From positions 186,001 to 250,000 of the forward strand of contig NZ_JAMKFE010000006.1 in the NCBI RefSeq assembly GCF_023721835.1: a stretch of DNA of 64,000 nucleotides, in the 5' to 3' direction. Within the stretch, counting starts at the first letter, position 1. Each line of letters starts with the position of its first letter. The notes under the pieces are model-generated. The model did no database searches, was not told where the DNA came from, and worked only from the letters and a program-made list of their open reading frames with translations. The stretch is from Caldimonas mangrovi (lineage in GTDB: Bacteria; Pseudomonadota; Gammaproteobacteria; Burkholderiales; Burkholderiaceae_C). A program made the translations under genes and the position numbers. Below, piece after piece: positions 35,899 through 45,576 of this stretch.

Positions 35899-37447
35899 AG
35901 CTCGGTCGTCGCCGCTTCGCTCGCTGAAACCGCTGGCCTGTCTGGCTGCCGCAGCGTCGTTGTCGGTCGTCCATGCTCAGCAGTTGCAACAACCGGCCTC
36001 GCTCGCGGAAGCGGAAATCACCGCGACGCTGACCGCCACCGACAACAGCGGGTACACCGATGCTCGAGAGTCGCGCGGCGACACCCTGCTGAGCGTCGAG
36101 CCGCGTCTGCGTCTGAACACGCGCGGCGGCCGCGTCAGCGTGCAGGGCGAGGTCGGTGCCAGTGCACTGCGCTATCTGCGCGGCACGCAGCCGGATCGCG
36201 TCTTGCCGCAGGCGTTGCTCGGCATGCAATCCACGCTGGTCGAGCGCTGGGTTTACCTCGATGCGTCGGCGGCAGTCGACCAGACTGCCTCGAATCCGTA
36301 CGCCGCGCGTCCGGACGGCGCCTCCTCGTTCAACCAGATCACGACGCGCCGACTGAAGCTGTCGCCGTACGTCGAGCACCGGTTTGCTCCGGAACTGTCC
36401 TTCACGGCTCGCAGCGACCACGCCTGGACACGCCGAAACGGCCGTCAGTCGGCAGATGACCCTCGGCGGGATGCCTACGAACAGCAGCAGACCGTGCGTC
36501 TGGAGCAGCAACCGCTGCCTTTCGGCGGCAACATCGAGTACCTGCGGCAGGACACGCGCTACGCCGGCGACGCCGAGTCGGTCCTGACGCTCGACACGTT
36601 GCGCGCGGTGGCGAACTATGCGGTAGATCCGCAACTCGTGCTCGGCGTCATTGCCGGCAGAGAACGCAGCGAGTTCGCGCTGCGCAGGCATACCGATACG
36701 CTGTATGGCGTGCGTGCCAGCTGGCAGCCGACCGAGCGGACCGACTTGAGCGCCGCGGTAGAGCACCGCTTCTTCGGCACGGGCTGGACCGCCCAGTTCA
36801 CTCACCGCACTCCGTTTCTCTCGATCAACCTGCGCTCGTTCCGCGAGCCGACGGCCCAACCGAGTTCGCAAATCCTGTCGCCAGGCGGTGGTACGACGTC
36901 TGAGCTGCTGGACGCCATCCTGACCACCCGCTATCCGGACCCCGTGGCGCGTGAAGCGTTGGTGCGCACCATCATCAACGATCTCGGTTTACCCGAGACC
37001 CTCAGCGGCCCGGTGGAGGTTTTCGCCGACTATGCGCAGCTGCAGCAGGGGACCAGCCTGAGCGTCGCACTGCTCGGTCGTCGAACGACGCTCGCGCTGG
37101 CCGTGCACGCACGGCGGTACCGCCAGTTGGCCCGCTCCGACGATCCGCTGGGCCCCGACGCGAGCTTCGCATCCGACAATGAACAACTCGGAGTGTCGAT
37201 CGACCTGACGCGCCGACTCACACTCCAGACCTCGCTGAGCCTGGCCTTGCGCGCGTCTCGCGTGGAAGGCCTGGGCCACCGGAACGGCGACTTCACCCGC
37301 GAGAAGTCCGCGCGTCTGAGCCTGCAGCATGCACTGTCACCCGATACGTCCGTGACCTTGGGCGCAAGACGCCAGTTGCTGGACTCCAACGTCTCCGCCT
37401 CGGCTCGGGAATCTGCTGCATTCGCCGCCGTGAACCATCGTTTCTGA
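35885..37447 (+). CDS. Exosortase-locus outer-membrane beta-barrel protein
   Basis: A 520-residue protein with signal peptide (cleavage near VHAQQL) and a chain of alternating strands ending in a terminal aromatic, SAAFAAVNHRF, as expected of an outer-membrane barrel. Matches the TIGR03016 type found between the kinase and ATPase genes of XrtA clusters. It may form the secretion pore or modify export; the function is unproved in the family. Confidence 0.82.
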   Translation: MATTEARSSPLRSLKPLACLAAAASLSVVHAQQLQQPASLAEAEITATLTATDNSGYTDARESRGDTLLSVEPRLRLNTRGGRVSVQGEVGASALRYLRGTQPDRVLPQALLGMQSTLVERWVYLDASAAVDQTASNPYAARPDGASSFNQITTRRLKLSPYVEHRFAPELSFTARSDHAWTRRNGRQSADDPRRDAYEQQQTVRLEQQPLPFGGNIEYLRQDTRYAGDAESVLTLDTLRAVANYAVDPQLVLGVIAGRERSEFALRRHTDTLYGVRASWQPTERTDLSAAVEHRFFGTGWTAQFTHRTPFLSINLRSFREPTAQPSSQILSPGGGTTSELLDAILTTRYPDPVAREALVRTIINDLGLPETLSGPVEVFADYAQLQQGTSLSVALLGRRTTLALAVHARRYRQLARSDDPLGPDASFASDNEQLGVSIDLTRRLTLQTSLSLALRASRVEGLGHRNGDFTREKSARLSLQHALSPDTSVTLGARRQLLDSNVSASARESAAFAAVNHRF

Positions 37448-37454
37448 TCCCAAG

Positions 37455-39587
37455 ATGTACGAATCGCACTTCGGGCTCAGCGGCCCGCCGTTCCAGCTCA
37501 ACCCTGACCCGGCCTTCTACTTCGACAGCCGTGGGCACAGCAATGCGCTGGCTTATCTCAAGTTCGGCGTTTATCAGGGCGAGGGCTTCATTGTCGTCAC
37601 CGGCGAGATCGGCGCCGGCAAGACGACGCTGGTGCGCACGTTGCTGGAGGGGCTGAACCCGGAGCAAGTGGTCGCTGCCCAGGTGGTCAGCACGCAGCTG
37701 GAGTCCGGCGACCTGTTGCGTTCCATCATTACCGCGTTCGGCATTCCGCCGCTCGGCACCAGCAAGGCGCATCTGATCGCCACGCTCGAGGGTTTCCTGA
37801 CCGCGCTGGCGGCGAAGAACCGGCGTGCGTTGCTGATCGTCGACGAGGCGCAGAACCTCAGTCTGGAGGCGATCGAAGAGTTGCGCATGCTGTCGAATTT
37901 CCAGCTCGGCAAGCAGGCATTGCTGCAGAGCTTCCTCGTCGGTCAACCCGAGCTGCGGGCGCTGCTCGAGTCGAAGTCGATGGAGCAGTTCCGCCAGCGC
38001 GTCATCGCGTCGTGCCACCTCGGGCCGCTCGACGACATGGAGACTCGCGCCTACATCGAGCACCGCATGCGCCGTGTCGGCTGGAAGGACGTCCCGCACT
38101 TCGAACCCGAAGCGTTCGATGCCATCCACCGCTGGACCGGCGGCATTCCGCGGCGGGTCAACCTGCTGTGCAACCGCCTGCTGCTGGCCTGCTTCCTCGG
38201 GGGCGAAGAGGTCATCTCGGCCACGCAGGTCGAGCAGACCGCCCGTGAACTGCGTGGCGAGGTCGGCGAATCGACCATCGCTCCTCCGATGACGCGGCCC
38301 CGGGAGCGCGAGGCGGCCGAGCCGGTCGAGCGCGGCGCGGCACGTCTTCCCGAAGCGGTGACAGCGGCGTCGGATGTGGTTCGCTACAACCATGGCCAGG
38401 CCGGCCCTCTGCATGCGCCTCTCGTGTGTCTCGTCGACGGGCCGATGGCGTACCTGAAGGCGGGTGCGATGGCGCAGGTGCTGCGCGACCAGCGCGACCT
38501 GCCCGTGGTCGTCTCGGTCAATCCCGGTACCGAGGACGCGGTGGCCACCGGCAAGGAACTCGACGGCGCGTTGCCGTTGCCCGGCATCGAGATCCACCTC
38601 GGCGCTGCTTCGGACGGTTACGCGCAACAGGCCGCCACCGCCCAGTTGCGTTTTGACGCGCTGCTCGACGAACTGCAGCCGCGGGCCGTGCTCGCTTTGG
38701 GCGCGACCGATGCCGTGCTGGCCTGCAGCCTGGTAGCACTCAAACGTGGCGTGCCCTTGCTGCGCATGGACGCCGGCGTGCGCGGCGCACAGCGCGGACC
38801 GGCCGTTGAGCTGAACGCGGTACTGCTGGACCGCATGGCCGATGTGCTCTACACGAGCAAACTCACCGCGCACTACACGTTGTATCGCGAGGGTATTGCC
38901 TCGACGCGCGTGCACTGCGTCGGCAGCCTCATGGAGAACCTGCTGCATGCGGCCTTGCAGCGAGCCCTGACGCCTGAGGAAGCGCTGGCCGGTGCCGGAG
39001 TGCCGGACGAATGCCTGAAGCAGCCGCAAGGGTATGCGCTGGCGACGATACGGTGCGCCACCGGGGCGGAGGCCGAGAAGACGCTGCGCGAGGTGCTGCA
39101 GATCCTCGCGGTCCTCAAGGGTGAGATTCCGGTGTTGTGGACAGCCGATTCCGCCACGCTTGCAGCGTTGAAGGCCGCCGGCGCCGAGAAGCAACTGCGC
39201 AAGTCCGGCGTCATCGTGCTGCCTCGGTTCGGCTATCTGGAGATGGCAAGTCTGATTCGGCGTGCGACCTGCGTGCTGCAGGGCACCGACACGCGCTGGT
39301 CGGAGGAATGCGCCACGCTCGACGTTCCCTGCTTTGTGCTCGCCGTGCGTGGCAGTGCCCTGCCGTCGGCAGACGACGCTGCGGGACAAGCCGTCGTCCG
39401 CAATGCCGACGAGGCGGTGCGCGCAGTGCACGAAGCGATCCGCATGCGCAGCAACAAGGAGGAGCAAGTCGAAGCCTATTGGGACGGAGGCCCGGCAATG
39501 CGCATCGCGCAGCATCTGCGCGGAGTGCTGCCGAAGCGGGACGCAGCCGGGGACGCGAGCGATGCGACGTGGTCTGCAGCGTCCTGA
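37455..39587 (+). CDS. XrtA-type AAA ATPase fused to degenerate UDP-GlcNAc 2-epimerase
   Basis: A 710-residue fusion. Residues 1 to about 272 are the exosortase-associated ATPase (TIGR03015 type, ExeA-like): MYESHFGLSGPPFQLNPDP, Walker A GEIGAGKTT near 50, Walker B LLIVDEAQN near 127, and IPRRVNLLCNRLL. A linker of about 45 residues follows. Residues about 322-690 have the order and fold pattern of WecB/UDP-GlcNAc 2-epimerase, but motifs are eroded: GTRPE reads VDGPMA, HGDT reads LGATDA, VEAGLR reads MDAGVR, and the HRRE region reads IRCAT, so the catalytic His is gone. The second half is probably a binding or structural module. Starts 7 nt after the barrel gene. Confidence 0.85.
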   Translation: MYESHFGLSGPPFQLNPDPAFYFDSRGHSNALAYLKFGVYQGEGFIVVTGEIGAGKTTLVRTLLEGLNPEQVVAAQVVSTQLESGDLLRSIITAFGIPPLGTSKAHLIATLEGFLTALAAKNRRALLIVDEAQNLSLEAIEELRMLSNFQLGKQALLQSFLVGQPELRALLESKSMEQFRQRVIASCHLGPLDDMETRAYIEHRMRRVGWKDVPHFEPEAFDAIHRWTGGIPRRVNLLCNRLLLACFLGGEEVISATQVEQTARELRGEVGESTIAPPMTRPREREAAEPVERGAARLPEAVTAASDVVRYNHGQAGPLHAPLVCLVDGPMAYLKAGAMAQVLRDQRDLPVVVSVNPGTEDAVATGKELDGALPLPGIEIHLGAASDGYAQQAATAQLRFDALLDELQPRAVLALGATDAVLACSLVALKRGVPLLRMDAGVRGAQRGPAVELNAVLLDRMADVLYTSKLTAHYTLYREGIASTRVHCVGSLMENLLHAALQRALTPEEALAGAGVPDECLKQPQGYALATIRCATGAEAEKTLREVLQILAVLKGEIPVLWTADSATLAALKAAGAEKQLRKSGVIVLPRFGYLEMASLIRRATCVLQGTDTRWSEECATLDVPCFVLAVRGSALPSADDAAGQAVVRNADEAVRAVHEAIRMRSNKEEQVEAYWDGGPAMRIAQHLRGVLPKRDAAGDASDATWSAAS

Positions 39588-39725
39588 AGTTCGGCCGAAT
39601 TTGACGAGGGAGGCGCAGGGGACATTTGCGCTGCGCCCGCGCGCGGTGCTCACTTCACGATCGGCCGGTGTATCGGCGGCCCTCGCAGGCCGGCGCATTC
39701 CGGCCGTCCCTTGCTTCGCGATGCC

Positions 39726-41237
39726 ATGTTGAAACGCCTCATCTTCCACGTCTCGAACTACTCTGCCGGCAGCCTGCTGGTGACGTTGGCGAGCATTGTC
39801 TCGTTCCCCATTCTCACGCGCCTGCTGACGGTCGACGAATACGGCGTGATGAACCTCGTCGCGACAGCGTTGTCGCTGCTCGTCGGTGTCGCCAAGCTCG
39901 GTGTGCAGCATTCCGCCGTGCGCTTCTACAGCGAGATCAAGGCCGGCAAGCGCAACGTCGGGCTCGACGCGTATGTCGCCACCGTGGTATTCGGCATGGC
40001 GGGCGTCGGTCTGATCGCCACGCTGGCGTGGGCCGGCGCGAGCCAGCTGATGCCCGATTCGTTCTGGAACGACGCTCGCTTGAAGCCGTTGCTGCTGCTG
40101 ACAGCCGGACTGATCTTCATCCGCGTCGTCGACAGCTCCTTCGTGAACCAGCTGAGGGCCGAGGAGCGCAGCCGCGAGATCACCGTCTACAACGTCGTGC
40201 GGCGCTATGCGGGGCTGGCGCTGCTGCTGTTCGTGCTGTTCTTCGTGGCGCGCGACCTGTGGGGTTTCTACGCCGCGACCATCATCGGCGAGGCAGCCGC
40301 TACGCTGGTGCTTGCAGCGTGGATGTGGAAGCAGCTACGTCCGCGGCTGCGCGATTTCGATGCGCCGCTGTTTCGCTCCATGCTGGCCTTCGGCATCCCG
40401 ATGATCGGTTACGAGCTGGCCTCGATCATCCTGTCGATGGGGGACCGCTATGTGATCCAGGCGCTGCTCGGGGCAGAGCCGCTCGGCTTCTATTCGGCCG
40501 CCTACAACCTGTGCGATTACGTGCGCATGATCTTCCTCGCGTCGTTCGGCGCCGCCGTGCTGCCGATGTACGTGCGCATGTGGGAAGAGAAAGGGCGTGA
40601 CGAGACGGCTGCCTTCCTGCGCCGCTTCATGCACATCTACACCATGGTGGCGATGCTGGTCGTCGCTGGACTCTCGGCGGTCGGCGGGGAGCTGATAGCC
40701 TTTCTCGCCTCCGATAAGTACCGGGCTGGCGCGCAGGTGGTGCCCTATGTGATCGGCGGTATGGCCCTCGACGGCCTCGTGATGGTGGCCGGCGCGGGGT
40801 TATACATCGAGAAACGCACCAAGACCGTGATGCTGCTGGTCGTTGCCTGTGCGGCCGTCAACATCGGTCTGAACCTGGTGTTGATCCCTGTCTGGGGACT
40901 GGTCGGCGCTGCTGCGGCGACGCTGATCGCCTATGCCGGGCTGCTGGCGTTGTCGATGGCCTTCGGCAGGCGGTGCCTGCCGGCGCAGATTCCGCTGGTG
41001 TCGGTACTCAAGTTCGGCGGCATCGCGTGGGCAATGTACCTCGTGCTGGTGCGCATCGATGTCGGCGGCGATTTCGCGACACTGGCTGCGCGCATGACGA
41101 CAGGTGCTGCCCTTTACATGGCGCTGACGCTGCTCGTCGACGCCGACGCGCGGCAATTGCTGACGACCGGCTGGAACAAGCTGCGCCGGCTCAAGACCGG
41201 CGGCCCTGCTGCAACGACGAACACGGAGCCGACATGA
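39726..41237 (+). CDS. Polysaccharide flippase (Wzx/MOP superfamily)
   Basis: A 503-residue inner-membrane protein with about 14 hydrophobic segments, expected to flip the lipid-linked repeat unit to the periplasm. Family start LIFHVSNYSAGSLLVTLASIVSFPILTRLLTVDEYGVMNL. ATG 39726 (MLKRLIF) is preferred; a TTG at 39711 would add five residues. A 138-nt gap with no clear signal separates it from the ATPase fusion. The stop overlaps the deacetylase start as ATGA. Confidence 0.92.
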   Translation: MLKRLIFHVSNYSAGSLLVTLASIVSFPILTRLLTVDEYGVMNLVATALSLLVGVAKLGVQHSAVRFYSEIKAGKRNVGLDAYVATVVFGMAGVGLIATLAWAGASQLMPDSFWNDARLKPLLLLTAGLIFIRVVDSSFVNQLRAEERSREITVYNVVRRYAGLALLLFVLFFVARDLWGFYAATIIGEAAATLVLAAWMWKQLRPRLRDFDAPLFRSMLAFGIPMIGYELASIILSMGDRYVIQALLGAEPLGFYSAAYNLCDYVRMIFLASFGAAVLPMYVRMWEEKGRDETAAFLRRFMHIYTMVAMLVVAGLSAVGGELIAFLASDKYRAGAQVVPYVIGGMALDGLVMVAGAGLYIEKRTKTVMLLVVACAAVNIGLNLVLIPVWGLVGAAAATLIAYAGLLALSMAFGRRCLPAQIPLVSVLKFGGIAWAMYLVLVRIDVGGDFATLAARMTTGAALYMALTLLVDADARQLLTTGWNKLRRLKTGGPAATTNTEPT

Positions 41238-42022
41238 AAACCGTTACCGTCCTGATGTACCACGCCGTGAGCGACGTGACAGGGCAAAGCCAGGGGGCCG
41301 ATCCGCATTACTCGGTCACGCGCACTCAGTTCAGGCGTCACCTCGAGCTGGTCTCGGCAGCCGGGGGCCGGGCGGCGAGCGTGGCGAGCCTGCTGGCCCA
41401 GCCGGACGCCGGGAATCCGCGCGTCGGCTTCACGTTCGACGATGGGCATGCGAGCAATGCCGATGCAGCGGCGGACCTGGTCGAGCATGGCGGCAGCGCA
41501 GACTTCTTCGTCAACCCGAGCACGGTCGGCACGCCGCACCATCTCAGCTGGGCCGCACTGCAGGACATGGCGACCGTCGGCATGTCGATCCAGTCGCACG
41601 GGCAGCACCATCGCTATCTCGACGAACTGCCCGAGCGTGAGGTAGAGGCAGAGCTGGCCGACTCCAAGCATGAGATCGAAGATCGCATCGGCCGTCCGGT
41701 GACCTTGTTCGCGCCGCCGGGCGGACGCGTCGCCCCAGGCCTCGGCGAGTTGGCCGGGCGGCTGGGCTATCAGGCGGTATGCAGCTCGCGCGTCAGTCTC
41801 TGGCAGCGCGACGCCGGCGCCTGGGACGTGCCGCGGCTGGCGGTGCTGGCCTCAACGACGGATGTTCAACTGCGCCGGTGGGTCGAGCAGCGCACTTGGG
41901 AACTGGCGGCACGGCAGTTGCGTTACCGGGTGCTTGCCGCCGCCAAGAGCGCCCTCGGCAATGGCCGCTACGAACGTGTGCGGCGTGCACTGCTCGGCGG
42001 CGCCGGGGAGGGGGGGCGGTGA
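41234..42022 (+). CDS. Polysaccharide deacetylase family protein 1
   Basis: A 262-residue NodB-type enzyme that removes N- or O-acetyl groups from a sugar. Motifs: VLMYHAVS, TFDDGHASN (catalytic and metal Asp), SHGQHH (metal His pair), and LFAPPGGRV. No clear signal peptide, so it may act on lipid-linked intermediates in the cytoplasm. Coupled at both ends (ATGA with the flippase, GTGA with the next gene). Confidence 0.88.
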   Translation: MKTVTVLMYHAVSDVTGQSQGADPHYSVTRTQFRRHLELVSAAGGRAASVASLLAQPDAGNPRVGFTFDDGHASNADAAADLVEHGGSADFFVNPSTVGTPHHLSWAALQDMATVGMSIQSHGQHHRYLDELPEREVEAELADSKHEIEDRIGRPVTLFAPPGGRVAPGLGELAGRLGYQAVCSSRVSLWQRDAGAWDVPRLAVLASTTDVQLRRWVEQRTWELAARQLRYRVLAAAKSALGNGRYERVRRALLGGAGEGGR

Positions 42023-43194
42023 TCGAGGCGCTTTTCTTTCTGTCGCTGGCGGCGCTGGGTTATACCTACGCCGGCTACCCGGCCGTGGTCTGGATGTGGG
42101 CGCGTGTGTGGCCGAAGCCGGTGGCGCGCGCGGCACACGAGCCGGCGGTCGCGATCGTCGTTGTCGCCTATAACGAGGCCAGTCGCCTCGGTGACAAGCT
42201 GGAGAGCTGCCTGGCGCAGGACTATGCCGGGCGTTTGCGTGTGGTCGTCGCGTCCGATGGCTCGAACGACGGCATGAACGAATTGGTCGAGTCCTACCGC
42301 CACCGGGGCGTGACGCTGCTGCCCTTCGCGCAGCGTCGCGGCAAGGCGGCCTGCCTGAACGATGCAGTTGCCGTCTGCGACGAGGACGTTATCGTATTCA
42401 CCGATGCTCGGCAGCGGCTCAACCGCGAGGCGGTCCGCTGTCTCGTCGAGAATCTTGCCGACCCGAAAGTCGGAGCCGTCAGCGGTGAGCTGGTGTTCGT
42501 CGCGGACGACATGACGCCCTTTGCCGAGGGCGTCGACGCGTACTGGAAGTACGAGAAATTCATCCGCCAGCAGGAGTCGCAGGCGTACTCGGTGGTCGGC
42601 GTCACCGGGGCACTGTATGCGTTGCGGCGCACGAGCTTCCGGCCGATTCCGCCCCAGACCATACTCGATGACGTTGCCATTCCGATGAACGTCGCGATGC
42701 AGCGCCTGCGCGTGGTGTTCGACAAGCGCGCTCACGCCTACGACCGGCCGTCGCACGCGCCGCAACAAGAGAGGATGCGCAAGGTGCGGACGCTGGCGGG
42801 CAACTTCCAGCTCGTGGCGATGACGCCGCAGCTGTTGCTGCCGTGGCGCAACCCGATCGTGCTGCAGTTCGTCTCGCACAAGCTGATGCGGCTGCTCGCG
42901 CCGGTGGCGATGGGGGCCCTGCTGTTGTCCAACCTGGCGCTGCTGGGCAAGGGCGGGTTCTACCGAGGGTTCTTCGCGCTGCAGCTTGCCGGTTACGCCT
43001 TGCCGCTGCTGGGTGCTGTGTCGCAGCGCGCGGCGCGCTGGAAGCCGGTGAAGATCGCGAGCGCCTTCCTGCTGCTCAACTGGTGCGTCGTTCTCGGCGC
43101 ACGCGAATTCCTGTCGAACAAGAACGCGCATCTTTGGCGCTCGAAACCCACGGCCTCCGGGGTGGCGGCGACCGATGCGCATCCCCCGAGGTGA
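42019..43194 (+). CDS. Glycosyltransferase family 2, membrane-bound
   Basis: A 391-residue processive-type GT2. N-terminal TM, then VAIVVVAYNEASRLGDKLES, ASDGSNDGMNEL and FTDARQR, the D-x-D-like position; later LRRTSFRPIPPQTILDD; three C-terminal TMs. The start is GTG at 42019, overlapping the deacetylase stop as GTGA, with a strong G-rich ribosome site. It resembles hyaluronan/cellulose-type synthases in layout; the sugar is unknown. Confidence 0.88.
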   Translation: MIEALFFLSLAALGYTYAGYPAVVWMWARVWPKPVARAAHEPAVAIVVVAYNEASRLGDKLESCLAQDYAGRLRVVVASDGSNDGMNELVESYRHRGVTLLPFAQRRGKAACLNDAVAVCDEDVIVFTDARQRLNREAVRCLVENLADPKVGAVSGELVFVADDMTPFAEGVDAYWKYEKFIRQQESQAYSVVGVTGALYALRRTSFRPIPPQTILDDVAIPMNVAMQRLRVVFDKRAHAYDRPSHAPQQERMRKVRTLAGNFQLVAMTPQLLLPWRNPIVLQFVSHKLMRLLAPVAMGALLLSNLALLGKGGFYRGFFALQLAGYALPLLGAVSQRAARWKPVKIASAFLLLNWCVVLGAREFLSNKNAHLWRSKPTASGVAATDAHPPR

Positions 43195-43201
43195 GGGCAA
43201 G

Positions 43202-44395
43202 GTGAGAGTCGTCTATTTCGTGTCGCTGTTTCCTTGCTGGTCGGAGACCTTCATCGTCCGCGAGCTGCACGAGCTGCTGCGCTTGGGCGTGGACGTGCGC
43301 ATCATCTCGTTGAAGGATCCCGAAGAGAAGCTCGTGCAATCCGACGCCCAGGCGCTGCTGGACCGGGTGAGCTACCCGGTCCGTGGCTGGCGTGGTGCGT
43401 GGGAGGTGTTGCGCGGCACGGCGAGTCGCCCGGTGCAGACACTGAAGGAGCTGGGCTCCATCTGCCTGCAGCTGGCGCGGCACCCCACCGCGCTGGCGAA
43501 GACCCTGGTGGTCTGGTGGCGCACGCTGGCGTTGGTGCCGACGGTGCGCTGCCTTGCGCCCGATCACCTGCATGCCCATTGGGCCACCTACCCCTCGACC
43601 GCGGCGATGATCGTCTCGCGCCGCACCGGGGTGCCGTTCAGCTTCACTGCGCATGCGCACGACATTTTCCTCGAGCACCATCTGCTCGCTGACAAGATCC
43701 GCCGTGCGGCTTTCGGCGTCACGATCTCCGAGTTCAATCGGCGCTACCTTGCCGAGCGCATCAACGAGCAGGCGAGCGAGCGCATGCGCATCGTGCACTG
43801 CGGCGTGTCGCCGGGCGAGATTCCGTTCCAGGCGGGCGGGCGTGAGCCGGGTTTGATCGTGGCCGTCGGGCGGCTCGACGAAATCAAGGGGTTTTGCCAT
43901 CTGGTCGCCGCCTGCGAATTGCTGGCGAACTGGAAGGTGCCGTTCGAGTGCATCGTCATCGGCGAAGGCCGGTTGCGAGCCGATCTCGAGCGGCAGATCG
44001 CGACGGCCGGGCTGCAAGAACGGGTGCACCTGCCCGGTGCCTGCAAGCAGGAAGAAGTGCGCCGCCACCTGTCTCGCGCCAGCGCTTTCGTGCTGCCGTC
44101 GGTCGTGACGGCAGCTGGAGACCGCGACGGCATTCCGGTCGCAATGATGGAGGCCATGGCCAGCGGCGCACCGGTCGTCTCGACCTATGTGTCGGGTATT
44201 CCGGAGCTGGTCGAGGACGACGTCAGCGGCTTGCTGGTGCAGCCGGGCGAGGCCGAAAGCCTGGCAGGCGCCTTGAGGCGGCTGCTGACGCAACCTGCGC
44301 TCGGCATGCGCCTGGCACAGAATGCGCGCGATAAGGTCGAACGCGAGTTCGACGTGGCCAAGGAGGCACGCAAGCTCTATGAAGCCTTCGCCTGA
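43202..44395 (+). CDS. Glycosyltransferase family 4 (A)
   Basis: A 397-residue GT-B fold transferase that resembles WcaL. N-terminal VVYFVSLFPCWSETFIVRELHEL, middle HAHDIFLEHH, and C-terminal AVGRLDEIKGFCHLV with the donor-binding EAMASGAPVVSTYVSGIPELV. GTG 43202 with GAGG upstream gives the family N-terminus; ATG 43175 would add nine residues and overlap the GT2 gene. Confidence 0.88.
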   Translation: MRVVYFVSLFPCWSETFIVRELHELLRLGVDVRIISLKDPEEKLVQSDAQALLDRVSYPVRGWRGAWEVLRGTASRPVQTLKELGSICLQLARHPTALAKTLVVWWRTLALVPTVRCLAPDHLHAHWATYPSTAAMIVSRRTGVPFSFTAHAHDIFLEHHLLADKIRRAAFGVTISEFNRRYLAERINEQASERMRIVHCGVSPGEIPFQAGGREPGLIVAVGRLDEIKGFCHLVAACELLANWKVPFECIVIGEGRLRADLERQIATAGLQERVHLPGACKQEEVRRHLSRASAFVLPSVVTAAGDRDGIPVAMMEAMASGAPVVSTYVSGIPELVEDDVSGLLVQPGEAESLAGALRRLLTQPALGMRLAQNARDKVEREFDVAKEARKLYEAFA

Positions 44396-44402
44396 GGCCG
44401 CG

Positions 44403-45572
44403 ATGAACGATACCGGCAAGACCCGAGTGCTGCTGCTGACCGACGAGATGGAAGTCGGTGGTACGCAGCGCCAGATCGTCCACATTGCCAAGGGGTTGGA
44501 CCGCGGTCGCTTCGAGCCGAGCGTGCTGTTCTTTCGCAACCGCTCCTTCTTTGCCGACGAACTGGAGTCCGCCGGCGTGCCGGTGATCCAGGTCGAGAAG
44601 CGTGGGCGCATCGACCTGCGCTTCGTGCGCGAGCTGACAACCCGGCTGCGTGACGGGCGCTACGACGTGATGCACTGCTTCGCCTTCTCGGGCGAGCTGT
44701 GGGGCGCAGCGGCAAGGCGCTTGCTCCTGCCGGCGAAGCGGCCTGCGCTGATGTCGTCGGTACGAGGCACCTACGAGTGGTATTCACCGCTGCAGTGGCG
44801 CGTCAAACGCTGGGTCTCGAGGCAGTCGACGGCGGTCATTGCCAACTCCACCGCGGGCGCTGTCTACGCGCAACAGAAGATGGGGCTTGCCGGACATGCG
44901 ATCGATGTGATCTACAACGGTGTGGAGATGCCCGTCACGGCATCCGGTACGGTCGATGCGCTGCGCGAGTCGCTGAGCCCGCATGCAGAGGCTGCGTTGG
45001 GCGTTTTCGTGGGGCGCTTGATCGTCCACAAGAACCTGCCGACGCTGCTGCGCGCGTGCCGGCTGTTGCGCGAACGTGGCGTGGCGTTGCGCTTCGCGAT
45101 CGCAGGCGACGGGCCGCTGCGCAGTGAACTCGAGGCGCAGATCCTCCACCTCGGGCTGCAGCAGGAGGTATTGCTGCTTGGTCAGCGCTCCGACGTGGCC
45201 GAACTGATGGCGGCGTCCGACTTCGTCGTGCTGCCGTCGTTGCGGGAAGGACTGTCCAACGTGATTCTGGAGGCCATGATGAGCGGCAAGCCGGTCATTG
45301 CCTCGCGCGCCGGGGGCAACGTTGAACTCGTCGAGCACGACCGCACCGGTCTGCTGTTCGAGACCGAGAATGCCGCGGCGCTGGCCGATGCGATCCAGGC
45401 CCTGGCGCAGGACCCGGCGCGTCGTCGTGCACTCGCCGACGCCGGCCGCGCACGTTCCCACGAACGTTACAGTGTGCCCGCGATGGTGCGGGCGTTCGAG
45501 AACCGCTATGCAGAGGCCGCCGCGCTCCGCTGCGCCGGTGCCCTCATGTCGACAAGAAGAACGGTAGGTTGA
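44403..45572 (+). CDS. Glycosyltransferase family 4 (B)
   Basis: A 389-residue cytoplasmic GT4. LLLTDEMEVGGTQRQIVHIAKGL at the N-terminus, FVGRLIVHKNLPTLLRA and EAMMSGKPVIASRAGGNVELV for donor binding. Seven nt after the previous transferase and 4 nt before the amidotransferase-like gene; same transcript. Confidence 0.9.
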   Translation: MNDTGKTRVLLLTDEMEVGGTQRQIVHIAKGLDRGRFEPSVLFFRNRSFFADELESAGVPVIQVEKRGRIDLRFVRELTTRLRDGRYDVMHCFAFSGELWGAAARRLLLPAKRPALMSSVRGTYEWYSPLQWRVKRWVSRQSTAVIANSTAGAVYAQQKMGLAGHAIDVIYNGVEMPVTASGTVDALRESLSPHAEAALGVFVGRLIVHKNLPTLLRACRLLRERGVALRFAIAGDGPLRSELEAQILHLGLQQEVLLLGQRSDVAELMAASDFVVLPSLREGLSNVILEAMMSGKPVIASRAGGNVELVEHDRTGLLFETENAAALADAIQALAQDPARRRALADAGRARSHERYSVPAMVRAFENRYAEAAALRCAGALMSTRRTVG

Positions 45573-45576
45573 AAGT

